From: Deinococcus yavapaiensis KR-236
GTDB lineage: Bacteria > Deinococcota > Deinococci > Deinococcales > Deinococcaceae
Direction of reading: 5' to 3'
Length of the DNA stretch: 64,000 nucleotides
NCBI RefSeq assembly: GCF_003217515.1
Contig: NZ_QJSX01000013.1
Coordinates: forward strand, 1-64,000
In this document: one piece after another, positions 10,061 through 18,692 of the stretch
How the letters are laid out: each line of letters starts with the position of its first letter
Numbering within the stretch: position 1 is the stretch's first letter
Made by a program: the position numbers and the translations under genes
Notes under the pieces: generated by a model
What the model was told of the DNA's origin: nothing
The model's input: only the letters and a program-made list of their open reading frames with translations
Database searches by the model: none

Positions 10061-10110
10061 CAGTCCCGCAACTTATCGCCCTACATCTCTTTCACCTGAA
10101 CGGCTTCGCG

Positions 10111-10674
10111 TCAGGCACCACGTGTTCGGCTGAGCAAGCGGCTGATCGTGGCAGGGTGGACGTCAAAGAGGCGTGCGGCGGCCGCGGGCGTGTAGCGGCC
10201 TTCTGCGATGCCGCGCACGATTTCTCGTTGTTGGTGTGGCGTGAGTTTGGGGCGTCGTCCGCCGACGCGACCTTCCGCACGGGCAACGGCGAGCCCGGCC
10301 TTCGTGCGTTCGCGAATCATGGCCCGCTCGTACTCTGCGAACGCCCCGACCATCTGCGCGAACATGCGTCCGGCTGGCGTGGTCGTGTCGATGCTTTCCG
10401 TGACGCTGCGAAACCCGACTTTGGCGGCTTCGAGCTTTTCGAGCAACGCGAGAAGGTCTTTGAGTGAGCGGCTGAGCCGGTCGAGCTTCCACACGACGAG
10501 CACGTCCCCTGCGCGGGCGTGCTCGAGGGCTCGGTGAAGCTCAGGGCGATCCCACCGCCCGCCGCTGGCGGCCTCGGTGTAGATCTTTTGCGCCCCGGCG
10601 GCTTTGAGGGCATTGATCTGAAGGTCGGGGTTCTGGTCGTCGCCTTTGGAGACGCGGACATAGCCGATGAGCAT
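10111..10674 (-). CDS. serine recombinase (resolvase/invertase family)
   Basis: A 187-residue small serine recombinase that would cut and rejoin DNA at a res or inversion site. The N-terminal catalytic domain has the nucleophile Ser9 in YVRVSKGDDQN, then VVWKLDRLSRSLKDL and MVGAFAEYERAMIRERT, all diagnostic of the resolvase family. A hinge with GRRPKLTPHQQ leads to a C-terminal helix-turn-helix (AAAARLFDVHPATISRLLS). Length and layout match Tn3-type resolvases and invertases. No Tn3 transposase is in the window, so it may be a stand-alone resolvase, a plasmid dimer resolver or a remnant of a larger element. Four TTGC-NN-AA-like palindromes lie just upstream and may be its binding sites. A terminator follows. 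Confidence 0.93.
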   Translation of the reverse strand: MLIGYVRVSKGDDQNPDLQINALKAAGAQKIYTEAASGGRWDRPELHRALEHARAGDVLVVWKLDRLSRSLKDLLALLEKLEAAKVGFRSVTESIDTTTPAGRMFAQMVGAFAEYERAMIRERTKAGLAVARAEGRVGGRRPKLTPHQQREIVRGIAEGRYTPAAAARLFDVHPATISRLLSRTRGA

Positions 10675-10683
10675 GCTCCATTG

Positions 10684-10778
10684 TTGCGCAAACCTTTTGC
10701 CGTGCTTCCGAATTGTGCAACTGGTTTTTGCAACGAGGGAAGGGCGTGTTCATCGTGGCTGTGCATGGTGTTGCGCAA
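10684..10778. promoter_or_regulatory. cluster of TTGCGCAA-like palindromes, candidate res site or operator
   Basis: Upstream of the recombinase start lie TTGCGCAA (10684-10691), TTGTGCAA (10713-10720), TTGCAA (10728-10733) and TTGCGCAA (10771-10778). Small serine recombinases bind such clustered dyads and usually repress their own promoter from them. The spacing is irregular, as in res sites. Binding is inferred. Confidence 0.45.
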
Positions 10779-10785
10779 TCGGCCG

Positions 10786-12972
10786 TTACTGCAACTTCGC
10801 TTTGAGCTTGCCATCGTTGTCATCCCAGCGAACGACACGGTCGTTTTCGAACCACACCGTGCTGAAACCGTAAATCCAATAACTGTCGTCGAAAGACGAA
10901 GGTTGGCCCATAACGCGCAGCACGTCGTCCTTCGAGTCCCCGACGGTGAAATACGCCTTGTTCGCCCCTGGCTTCACTTCCAGCTTCGCCTTGAGCTTGC
11001 CATCGTTGTCATCCCACCGGACGACGCGGTCACCTTCGAACCATACGGTGCTGAAACCGTAGATCCAATAACTGTCGTCGAAGGACGAAGGCTGACCCAT
11101 AATGCGCAGCACGTCGTCTTTCGAGTCACCTACCGTGAAGTACGTTTTGCCCTCGCTAGAAGGGACGTTCAATTTCGCCTTGAGCTTGCCGCTGTTGTCG
11201 TCCCAGCGAACAACGCGGTCGTTTTCGAACCACACCGTGCTGAAACCGTAAATCCAGTAACTGTCGTCGAAAGACGAAGGTTGGCCCATGACGCGCAGCA
11301 CGTCGTCTTTCGAGTCCCCGACGGTGAAGTAGCCTTTATTCGCCCCCGGCTTCACTTCTAGCTTCGCCTTGAGGCTTCCGTTGTGGTCCTCCCAGCGGAC
11401 GACGTGGTCGTTTTCGAACCACACAGTGCTGAAACCGTAGATCCAATAGCTGTCGTCGAAAGACGAGGGTTGACCCATGACGCGCCGGACGTCGTCCTTG
11501 GAGTCGCCGATCGTAAAGTAGCTTCGCGTGGAGGTCGCCTGGGGTGGAATTGGCGTGGGCGAAGCAGGTGTTTTCGGCGGAGGTGGCGTTGGTGTCGTCG
11601 CAACGTCCGCTGCAGCTGAAGGGGCTGCAACGGCGGGTTTGCCACGCGGCGTTTGGGGGTCGGGCACGGTCGCTCGGGATCCCGGCGCGACGGGAACTTG
11701 GGCAGTGGGCGTCGGGTTGGTCGTGGTGGGCGGCGCGGGTGCGGGCTCGGCGGTTACGGGAGCCGTCGTAGACGCCTCTTCCGCCGTGGTCGGCAGGTCG
11801 GCGGTTTCGCTACCGCCTTCGACCGCCTCTTGCGGAGCTGTCGGCTCGACGGTTTCTGGAGCGGCAGGCTCAGGTGTCGCGTCCACGCTCTCGATCGGCG
11901 TGTCTGTCGCTTCGGTCGGCTGTTCCCCATTCGATTCGTAGGGATTTTGGATGTCGTCCAACAACCAAATTGGCTCGTTTTGACGGCCGTCGACCGGTTC
12001 TACGCTCGCCACGTCTTCCTGAGCGGCTGGGCTGGTCGTTGTTTCGCTCGGCGTCGAGGTGCTGTCGCTTGGCGTGCCTTCGGGCGCGCCGCTCGACGCA
12101 GTCGTGGTGTCAACACTCGAAGTTTCGGCTGGTATCGTCGGCGTGCTCGGGGACGGAGGTGCGATCAGCAAGGCGACGGCGAGCGCCACGGCGCTCAACG
12201 CGCCGGTCGTCCCGAGCGTCACGCGGCGAAACACCGTCGAAAACGGTCGCCATGCGTCGGACACCGACAAGTTCGGCTGCGGTGGAAGTTGGCGTGCGAT
12301 TTCCTCGACGTCCTTGAGGATGTCCGGGTGATTCGCGGCGAGAAGGCGCGCTTCCATGAGGCATTTCGTGGCGTGCAAAAAGTCGTCGCGCATCGCGTAC
12401 GCCAGCGCCTGCTGAATCAGCAAGCGCGCATTCACGTCGTCTGGGCCGCGACGGCCGAAGACGTTGCGCAGCACTTGCCGAGGCGTGAACCACACGCCCC
12501 ACGGGACACCCCACCAGCCGAGCAGAAGCGCGCGGATGTTCGCGCGTTCCACGAGTCGGGCCGCGCACGTCGGACACGCGACCACGCCGTTGGCGCCGTA
12601 CCGCGTGAAGACCAACGCGCTCCACACCCAGTGAATGAGGACCACGCGCACGTCCGGGCTGACGATGCCACACACTTGGCACGGCACGAACGGTACGGGT
12701 TCCGGCGCGGGACGAGGCGTGCCAGGCTCGCGGGTGAAGGTCGTGCCTTGCCTGCACGCGTCGTCGTACCGTCGGCGCGCGGTCGGATCCTTGAGGACGG
12801 CGTACGCGTCGACGAGGGCTTGGAAGAGCTCGGTCGCGCCCGGCCCTTTGTTCTTGTCAGGGTGGAGTTCCTTGGCTTTCGCGCGGTAGGCCGCTTTGAT
12901 GTGCTCGGGCGAGGCCGTCGGCGGAACGCCGAGCGCTCGATAGTACCCGTTGACGTCGACAAACGAAGTCAC
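10786..12972 (-). CDS. J-domain membrane protein with four C-terminal BamE-like repeats
   Basis: A 728-residue protein starting at a GTG (12972) with GAGGAG six bases upstream. Residues 9-72 form a J domain, with the HPD motif at residues 37-39, which would stimulate an Hsp70 (DnaK) partner. Next comes a CxxC...CxxC zinc-ribbon-like region (PCQVCG and VACPTC, about residues 97-140). A hydrophobic segment (LSAVALAVALLIA, near residue 260) probably anchors the protein in the membrane. A long Pro/Thr/Ser/Glu-rich linker leads to four copies of a 63-residue unit (YFTVGDSKDDVLRVMGQPSS, then YWIYGFSTVWFE). The unit resembles the SmpA/OmlA/BamE fold pattern, where GDSKDDVLRVMGQPS corresponds to the conserved first helix. 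The cytosolic J domain could link DnaK to the membrane. Confidence 0.85.
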   Translation of the reverse strand: MTSFVDVNGYYRALGVPPTASPEHIKAAYRAKAKELHPDKNKGPGATELFQALVDAYAVLKDPTARRRYDDACRQGTTFTREPGTPRPAPEPVPFVPCQVCGIVSPDVRVVLIHWVWSALVFTRYGANGVVACPTCAARLVERANIRALLLGWWGVPWGVWFTPRQVLRNVFGRRGPDDVNARLLIQQALAYAMRDDFLHATKCLMEARLLAANHPDILKDVEEIARQLPPQPNLSVSDAWRPFSTVFRRVTLGTTGALSAVALAVALLIAPPSPSTPTIPAETSSVDTTTASSGAPEGTPSDSTSTPSETTTSPAAQEDVASVEPVDGRQNEPIWLLDDIQNPYESNGEQPTEATDTPIESVDATPEPAAPETVEPTAPQEAVEGGSETADLPTTAEEASTTAPVTAEPAPAPPTTTNPTPTAQVPVAPGSRATVPDPQTPRGKPAVAAPSAAADVATTPTPPPPKTPASPTPIPPQATSTRSYFTIGDSKDDVRRVMGQPSSFDDSYWIYGFSTVWFENDHVVRWEDHNGSLKAKLEVKPGANKGYFTVGDSKDDVLRVMGQPSSFDDSYWIYGFSTVWFENDRVVRWDDNSGKLKAKLNVPSSEGKTYFTVGDSKDDVLRIMGQPSSFDDSYWIYGFSTVWFEGDRVVRWDDNDGKLKAKLEVKPGANKAYFTVGDSKDDVLRVMGQPSSFDDSYWIYGFSTVWFENDRVVRWDDNDGKLKAKLQ
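10789..11520 (-). repeat. four tandem 189-bp repeats inside the J-domain gene
   Basis: Three full 63-codon units and one 55-codon last unit encode nearly the same sequence, and the DNA copies are also close to identical. That indicates recent duplication or gene conversion. Copy number is likely variable between strains. Confidence 0.9.
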
Positions 12973-13235
12973 GCGCAGCTCCTCGTGGGTGTTGAAGCGT
13001 CTTCTTTACGACTCCGACTTCTCTCCAAGATACATTCGTTTTCGCTGCTCTTGTCGTGCACGCGCGCAACTGCGATGGTGAGCGCTGGAGCGATGGAAAC
13101 ACGCCGCGATGACATCGGCGCCGTACCGAGCACACGGCGGAAGCACATGTCGGGGCCACCAAGCTCACTTTGTAGGCAGGGGCATGCGCACGCGAAGATC
13201 ATGGCCGTTGTGCGGCGCGTCGTGCTGAAGGTGCT

Positions 13236-13754
13236 CTAAAACGCCCAGCGCGGCCCCCAAGAGGACATGGCGTTGAAGTCGCTGCGGCTCATTTGCTTGC
13301 GGCCCACGAACTCCAACGCTTGCGGCTGCCCCTTGGCGTCCACCACTTGCGTCATGCCGCTGAGCGACACGTTGATGGTGTCCACCACGTAGTCGTCCGA
13401 GTCGAGCAAGTCCACCCATACGGTGCCGTTGCTGTCGCGGGCGCTCTTCAGCTTCGAGTACGGTGAGAGGTTGACGCGGTAGAAGAGCTTGCCGTTGCGC
13501 CACTTCCCGTCGAACTTGATTTTTGCGCCCGTGCCCGCCAAGGTGCGCGCTTCCGAGCTCGGCAAGTCGCTCGCGTCGGATTCGACGTCGCTCACCGTCT
13601 TGAGGGCGCCGTCGTCCACGACCGTCAAGGTGCCCGTGAAGCGGTCGAGGCGATACACGCGACCGCCGTCCTCGGATAAGCCCGTGACGAGTTCATAGCG
13701 ACATCCCGAGAGAAGCGGAACGACCAGCAAGACGAGCAACAAGCGTTTCTTCAT
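13236..13754 (-). CDS. small lipoprotein of unknown function
   Basis: A 172-residue protein with a lipoprotein signal (MKKRLLLVLLVVPLLSGC, lipobox LLSGC with Cys18), so it is expected to be lipid-anchored outside the cytoplasmic membrane. The mature part has beta-rich composition (GGRVYRLDRFTGTLTVV, VWVDLLDSDDYVVDTI) and ends SSWGPRWAF. No catalytic motif or family was recognised. It lies between the J-domain gene and a convergent-side intergenic gap, on its own. Confidence 0.75.
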   Translation of the reverse strand: MKKRLLLVLLVVPLLSGCRYELVTGLSEDGGRVYRLDRFTGTLTVVDDGALKTVSDVESDASDLPSSEARTLAGTGAKIKFDGKWRNGKLFYRVNLSPYSKLKSARDSNGTVWVDLLDSDDYVVDTINVSLSGMTQVVDAKGQPQALEFVGRKQMSRSDFNAMSSWGPRWAF

Positions 13755-13898
13755 GACGCCCTCATGCTAGAAGCTTGTCGTTCCGCCGTGCGCGCATTTG
13801 CCGCCTCTGCATTGCGAAGCGGTTGGCCACCTCCTCGCTTCAAACGGTCGGCGTGACTTGGACGCTGTTTCACGACCGCACCACCACCCTGGGTCCGC

Positions 13899-14873
13899 GT
13901 GCGGCGCGGCGTACACTTCACTCATGACTTCCCGCCAAGGGCCCGGGCACCACCTGCAGCGGGCGAGCGCGACCTCGCGGCGCACTTGGCGCACGACGTC
14001 AAGCCGTCCGAGCTCACGTCGCTGCTGCTGGACGTCGCTCGGTGCCGCGCAAACCGCCGCACGCCCGCCGACGTTCTCGCTGAGTACGAACGGGACCGTT
14101 TCTCCCGCCCTGCCCGCCTCTCGCCCGTGCACCTCGCACGCTTCGAACTTCTCGCCTTCGCGCACCTGCCCGCCGTGTTCGAACCGATCACGCTCGCTCT
14201 GGTCACGCCCCTTGGCACCGCCGCCGTCGTCGCGAACGTCTCGCAAGATTGGGCGGTTGCGACCACGCGCGGGTTTGAAGTCGTGTCGGACGCCACGAAC
14301 GTCCTCGCGCTAGAAGCCGCTGTACGCCGTCGCGCGCTCGGACCTCGATCGAGGGGCGAGGTGCACTTGGCCGCGCACCACCGCCTGCTGAGGCCGCAGT
14401 TCTTTCACGGGCCGCGTCAAACAGCGCACTTCGCGTTGCTCGCACTCGTGAGCACCGCGAGGGCGGGCCGTGGAAGTTCGGTGGAGTTGGCGTTGGTGGC
14501 GCTGCACGTGCGCGCGCACCTCGCCGTGATTCGCGCGGCGACGGCCGTGGACGTGCCGCTGCGCGTGGTTTTGAGCGACTTCTCCGAGCGCAACCGCGAA
14601 GAGGCCGTGCGCGCCGAGGTGATCGCACCGTTGTCAGATGCGTTCGAAGGCGTGACGTTCGAGGTGAACGCCGAGCGGCAACGCGGACGCGGGTACTACA
14701 CGGGGTTGGCGTTCGAAGTGTACGGCCGCGCCAACGACGAGGACGTGTTTCTGGTGGACGGCGGTGAAGTGCAGTGGGTAGCGAGGTTGCCGTCGAACGC
14801 GAAAGAGCGAACGGTGATCAGCGGGTTGGGCAGCGAACGCTTGTGCAGCGTGTTCGGCACCGACGAACGATGA
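13899..14873 (+). CDS. HisS/HisZ-like class II synthetase-core protein
   Basis: A protein of about 324 residues whose C-terminal part carries the histidyl-tRNA synthetase-like signature GYYTGLAFEVYG followed by VDGGEVQW and ISGLGSERL. HisZ, the regulatory subunit of ATP phosphoribosyltransferase, keeps this fold without synthetase activity. An HRLLRPQFFHGPRQT segment is also class II-like. The GTG at 13899 is only one possible start; the first 20 residues are Arg/Pro-rich and unlikely, so the true start may be further in, or a small frameshift may lie near 13940. The clear motif-3 and histidine-box sequences of a working synthetase were not seen, so a role in histidine biosynthesis control or a pseudo-enzyme is inferred. 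Confidence 0.55.
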   Translation: MRRGVHFTHDFPPRARAPPAAGERDLAAHLAHDVKPSELTSLLLDVARCRANRRTPADVLAEYERDRFSRPARLSPVHLARFELLAFAHLPAVFEPITLALVTPLGTAAVVANVSQDWAVATTRGFEVVSDATNVLALEAAVRRRALGPRSRGEVHLAAHHRLLRPQFFHGPRQTAHFALLALVSTARAGRGSSVELALVALHVRAHLAVIRAATAVDVPLRVVLSDFSERNREEAVRAEVIAPLSDAFEGVTFEVNAERQRGRGYYTGLAFEVYGRANDEDVFLVDGGEVQWVARLPSNAKERTVISGLGSERLCSVFGTDER

Positions 14874-14934
14874 GCCGTGAAGCAGATTTAGACGTTTCCG
14901 CAGCCTTCTCGTTCGTGGCGTCAGTGCGTATCCC

Positions 14935-15816
14935 TTACGACATGCACACGTCGGACGTGTCGCGCCCAAAAAAGTCGATCGTGATGCCGTTCAAGGCCAG
15001 GCCGGGCAAGCGGTACGTGGGCGGCCCTCCACAGCAGCCTCGAATGGTGTACCCGCGCGCCTTGAAGTACTGCTCCCACCGCTGCCACGGCGCGGTCTCG
15101 GCGTTCGGGTGGATGGTGCTGCCCGGCGAGCAGCGCGTGTACTCTTTGGCGCGCAAGCCTTGATCGCGCAAGAACCGTTCGGCCGCCGCGATCTTCTCCA
15201 TCGGGCGGTTGCGGTTGATGAACGCGCGGAGCGTCGGCGCGTACCGCGCGTCGGCGACGTACGTTACGTAGTAAGGCTCGTACTCACCGCCGCGCGGCGG
15301 TGTAGGAAACGCGCGGGCCGTGACGTTGCTGAGCAGCGCGCCCCCTGGCAGCGTGAACGTCGCGGCGCGATCTTGCCGAAATTCCCGCACGAACCCGGTT
15401 TGCGCGGTGCCGTCCGTGTCGAGCGGAAAGCGAAAGGCGGACGCGACGTTGGCGGGCAGCGCCTGACCGAGCACGGCGCGCGCCAAGGCGTCCAGCGCGA
15501 ACTTCGTGATGGGCGCGGGCAAATCGCCGGCGACGAAGCTGTAGTACCCTATCAGGCGGTGGCGCCCGGCCACTTGAAACGAAAACAAGTTCGGTGGGTA
15601 AAACGCGTCGCGGGCCGCGTTCGCACTCTGGCGTCCTTCGATGCGGTACGACACGAAGGTGACGTCGCCCGACAGCGTGCCCGTGGCGTCGCGGGTGCAC
15701 ACGAGCACGTCTCGGCACAGCGCCGTGGACTCAAGAGGCGTGGTGGTGCCGAGCAATCCGGCCGCGCCCGCGTGGACGCCGCTCAAGGCAATCAGGACGA
15801 CTGCGAAGCGTTTCAC
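14935..15816 (-). CDS. exported protein of unknown function, coupled to upstream gene
   Basis: A 293-residue protein. The start is taken as the GTG at 15816, which overlaps the stop of the upstream gene (GTGA junction) and begins a signal peptide (VKRFAVVLIALSGVHAGAAG). A much longer open frame runs upstream, but it is the shadow of the neighbouring gene. The mature part contains YRIEGRQS, FSFQVAGRHRLIGYYSFVAG and a Cys-containing C-terminus (CSPGSTIHP, IRGCCGGPPTYRLPG). No family was recognised. Overlap with the next gene implies joint translation and a shared envelope role. Confidence 0.75.
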   Translation of the reverse strand: MKRFAVVLIALSGVHAGAAGLLGTTTPLESTALCRDVLVCTRDATGTLSGDVTFVSYRIEGRQSANAARDAFYPPNLFSFQVAGRHRLIGYYSFVAGDLPAPITKFALDALARAVLGQALPANVASAFRFPLDTDGTAQTGFVREFRQDRAATFTLPGGALLSNVTARAFPTPPRGGEYEPYYVTYVADARYAPTLRAFINRNRPMEKIAAAERFLRDQGLRAKEYTRCSPGSTIHPNAETAPWQRWEQYFKARGYTIRGCCGGPPTYRLPGLALNGITIDFFGRDTSDVCMS

Positions 15817-16547
15817 TTCAGCGCCTTCAAGGCGGTCGTGCGGCGGTACGGCGCCGTGTTTTCGCGGTCGCCGCTCGCGGTGATCGGCAGGCACGGGCGT
15901 TCGTACACTTCCACGAAGAACGTCGGGCGCGTGCCGGGGCGCACGTAGTACACGGGCGCGCGTTCGACGCGCGGCAAGTGCATATCTTGCGCGCAGTTCG
16001 ACCACGCGTCGTCGAAGGTTTTGAGCAGACGCGGGCCGCGCGGCCCGAGCTCGACGAGGTTGAGTTCGCCGTACGTTTCGCCTTGCCACGCGCCGCCCCA
16101 CGTGAGCAGCAGTTCGCTGAAGCCGTTGCGGTTGACGTCGCGCACGGACGTCACGAGGAAGCCGCGCGTCTCCTCGTTGAGGTCGATCGTTCGCACGAGC
16201 TGATCGTTTTCGAGGATGCCCACGGCTTGTTGGAAGTTCGTGGAGCCCGCGCCGGCGTACTCGTCGCAGTAGCTGTACACTACGGCCGTCTGCTTGACGT
16301 TGGCTTTGGTGAACGCGCCGGTCGTGACGCCCATGAACGTGGGTTCGCACGCGCCTCCTCGCACAGGTTGCCGTGTTCTACGAGCGCGTTCGAACGCGCC
16401 AACCGCTTCGAGGTACGCAGTCTGACGAAAACCGACGAGGCTGAAGCTCGTCGGGATACGGCCGTCTTCGAGCAGACGAAGGTCCTTGGGAACAGCTGCG
16501 ACAGCCGTCGCGGTGAGCACCCCGGCGAGCATGAAAGGCAAACGCAT
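15813..16547 (-). CDS. exported protein with FG-GAP/VCBS-like acidic segment
   Basis: A 244-residue secreted protein with a cleavable signal (MRLPFMLAGVLTATAVA). The central part contains TSVRDVNRNGFSELLLTWGG, a DxNxNGxxELL pattern like the Ca-binding loops of FG-GAP/VCBS beta-propeller repeats, here only once. It forms an overlapping pair with the downstream exported protein. Function is unknown. Confidence 0.7.
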   Translation of the reverse strand: MRLPFMLAGVLTATAVAAVPKDLRLLEDGRIPTSFSLVGFRQTAYLEAVGAFERARRTRQPVRGGACEPTFMGVTTGAFTKANVKQTAVVYSYCDEYAGAGSTNFQQAVGILENDQLVRTIDLNEETRGFLVTSVRDVNRNGFSELLLTWGGAWQGETYGELNLVELGPRGPRLLKTFDDAWSNCAQDMHLPRVERAPVYYVRPGTRPTFFVEVYERPCLPITASGDRENTAPYRRTTALKALK

Positions 16548-16692
16548 GCTTCAACGGTACGGGATGAACGCGGCACCGGAGCTGCAAATGCCACGCGACG
16601 CCGTCTTCGCCTTGTTCGTCACGGTCGTCCCACGCGGCGCGGCGTCTTGACCGACGCGAGCACGAAGATCACCGTTACTTGCTCTTCAGCGC

Positions 16693-16729
16693 CGATCGTT
16701 TCATTGCGAATGCACCGATGAAACGATCG
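16693..16729. terminator. 12-bp perfect stem, candidate terminator of the envelope operon
   Basis: CGATCGTTTCAT (16693-16704) pairs perfectly with ATGAAACGATCG (16718-16729), with a 13-base loop. It lies just past the end of the minus-strand operon at 16787-19466. A TTTT follows only on the plus side, so termination on the minus strand is uncertain. Confidence 0.5.
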
Positions 16730-16786
16730 ACGTTTTGAAGATCGGTCGTGGCTGCGTTCATCGACGAGCAACCACTTAATGGGGGA

Positions 16787-17530
16787 TTAGAAATCGCCGC
16801 TTGAGCCGGGCGGCAACGGCGGGTACCCGGTGTTCTTCAGCGGGGTTTGCGACGTGGTGGGCGCGCTGCTCGTTGAGCCGGTTGGGCTGTCGTAGCGTCC
16901 GCTTTGCTTCAAGGGCAATTCGTAGCGCACGACGACGCATATGTTGCCGTCCCCAAGGCTGACGGTGCGCGTGCCTGTGATGAGGCCGCCGCGAATGAAG
17001 CCTTGGACGGAACTTTGGCGAATTTGTACGAGTGAATCACGAACTTCCGACAACGCCGTGCTGGTCGCCGCGCTTTGACTTGCCGTGGTGGAAGCTGCGC
17101 TGACTTCCTTGTCGGTCTGGGAAAATTCGGTACGTGTTGTCGCGGAAATGGCGGCGCCTTGCAAAAACTTCACGGCGTGCTCTTCGGCAGCCAGCTCAGC
17201 TTTCGTCGCGGCTGAACCAAGGGCGTTCGGGCCGCGCAAGTTCCAAATTGCTGCGGAGATGCGGCTCACGCCGTATACGCGCAACGAATCGACGCGACCG
17301 CTGTTGTTGCTGTCGAAGAGCAGGGCGGCTGGGGTGTTGCACATGCTGATCACGTCCTGCAAGTTCGGTGCTTGCGTGACGTTGCCTCGGTCGTCGATCG
17401 TGACAGACGCAGCGTTGGCGCGTTGTTCTTGCGTGGCGTACTGCTGCACGGGCACGGGCGTGGTGGCGCTTTGCGCGACAGCCGGGGCAGGAAGCAGGAG
17501 CGTGGTGAGCAGCAGGAGCTTGGTCTTCAT
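16787..17530 (-). CDS. secreted protein, last gene of the FlgT-like operon
   Basis: A 247-residue exported protein. The ATG at 17530 with AAAGGAC about nine bases upstream is preferred over the TTG one codon earlier. A signal peptide (MKTKLLLLTTLLLPAPAVA) is followed by a Gln/Ser/Thr-rich mature region. The C-terminal part (SSVQGFIRGGLITGTRTVS, then VVVRYELPLKQ) resembles the end of LPP20/FlgT-type small domains, which I name only as a possibility. The tail is low-complexity Ser/Pro/Thr. The gene starts 18 bases after the FlgT-like gene, so the two are probably one operon. Confidence 0.7.
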   Translation of the reverse strand: MKTKLLLLTTLLLPAPAVAQSATTPVPVQQYATQEQRANAASVTIDDRGNVTQAPNLQDVISMCNTPAALLFDSNNSGRVDSLRVYGVSRISAAIWNLRGPNALGSAATKAELAAEEHAVKFLQGAAISATTRTEFSQTDKEVSAASTTASQSAATSTALSEVRDSLVQIRQSSVQGFIRGGLITGTRTVSLGDGNICVVVRYELPLKQSGRYDSPTGSTSSAPTTSQTPLKNTGYPPLPPGSSGDF

Positions 17531-17548
17531 CAAAGTGTCCTTTCGGTG

Positions 17549-18691
17549 TTACTTGTCGAATTGACCGGTGATTTCACCAGCGCTGAGGCCTGTGACACGA
17601 ACGCGGAGGTCTTCGAGCAGCGTCGCGAGGTCTTCCGGGGAGCCGTCGTACTCCACTTCCAAGACGGCGCCGCCTCGATCGAACGACCTTGAGATGACGG
17701 CGCGTACGCCGGCCGCGTTACGTAGCGTCGCGCTGAAATCCGTGAGGGTCCGGAAGCTCGGGACGTCGTTGAGTCGCACGGCGAAGGTGCGCGCCGCGCC
17801 TTTGCCCGAACCGCTGATCCAGTTGAGAATGGTTTTCGGCAAGTCGTTCACGGCGAGTTTTGCGGCGTTCGTGAGGGCTGACTTGCCGGTGAGGGCGTCG
17901 CCGATGCCCGTGGCGCCCGCGTGGAAAGCGTTGCTGTAAATGATCTGCCCGGTGGCGAGATCGACGACTTTCACTTCGAGGCGTGAACCGTAACTTTGCA
18001 AGCCGGCGGCGCGCACTTCCGCGGGGGGATTGGCGAGTTCTTCCGCGAACGCTTCTCCGGTCACGAGAAGGTCGGCGCCGAACCGCGCGGTGATGTCCCG
18101 CAACGCCGCCGGATCGAGGGTTTCGGCGCGTTCTCGGTCGCGGGCGCCCAACTGCCGTACTTGCGACGCGTCCACAAGGCGGTAACCGCTGGCGAGGAGC
18201 GCGTGCGTGATTTCCGTTTCGGCGGCCGGGTCGGGTACGGGTCGCCGCAAAATCTGCTCGGGAATCAGGACGATGATGCGCGGATCGCCTTTGCGGGTCA
18301 GGAACGCTTTGAGTTCCTGCTCCAACGGTCCTTGACTGACGGAGACGCGCACGGTGACGACGTACGTGCCGTTGTCCTGCGTTTCGCTGAGAATTTGCAG
18401 GACGCGCCCGAAGCCGTCGGCGCGTTTCAGGACGCGCTGCTGGAATTGCTCGAAGCTTTCGGTGGTGTCGTTGCGGGTGGTTTCATTGGCGCGCACGCTG
18501 GCGCTCGCGCTGATGTACGCGCCCATCACGCGTTCGACGGCCACGCGAACCGCGTCGGTGATCGCGGCTTGCCGCGCCGTGGCGAGCGCGCCGCTGATGC
18601 CGGCTTGACCGCGCACCTCGACGACTTGCTCTTGCGCCAACGCGTTGCCGATCAACGCGAAGCCCGCGAGGAAGGCGAGCGACGCTTTCAC
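17549..18691 (-). CDS. FlgT-like exported protein with CsgG-like middle
   Basis: A 380-residue secreted protein starting at a GTG one base after the stop of the upstream lipoprotein gene. Residues 1-19 are a signal peptide ending in NALA. The region after it (VRGQAGISGALATARQAAI, then DAVRVAVERVMGAYISA) matches the FlgT N-terminal domain pattern. The middle (LLASGYRLVDASQVRQL, then FGADLLVTGEAF) is like the CsgG/FlgT middle domain, and the end (LTDFSATLRNAAGVRAVISR) resembles the FlgT C-terminal domain. FlgT forms outer flagellar rings in Vibrio. No flagellar gene is present here, so it may serve another envelope complex. Family call is by eye. Confidence 0.7.
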   Translation of the reverse strand: MKASLAFLAGFALIGNALAQEQVVEVRGQAGISGALATARQAAITDAVRVAVERVMGAYISASASVRANETTRNDTTESFEQFQQRVLKRADGFGRVLQILSETQDNGTYVVTVRVSVSQGPLEQELKAFLTRKGDPRIIVLIPEQILRRPVPDPAAETEITHALLASGYRLVDASQVRQLGARDRERAETLDPAALRDITARFGADLLVTGEAFAEELANPPAEVRAAGLQSYGSRLEVKVVDLATGQIIYSNAFHAGATGIGDALTGKSALTNAAKLAVNDLPKTILNWISGSGKGAARTFAVRLNDVPSFRTLTDFSATLRNAAGVRAVISRSFDRGGAVLEVEYDGSPEDLATLLEDLRVRVTGLSAGEITGQFDK

Positions 18692-18692
18692 G

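Noticed and set aside
10789..11520. Possible CRISPR-like array
   Set aside because: The repeats are 189 bp, in frame and code for a protein domain, with no spacers.
14935..16350. A single 471-residue protein covering two genes
   Set aside because: The upstream part is an Arg-rich shadow of the overlapping exported-protein gene; a GTG at 15816 starts a signal peptide.
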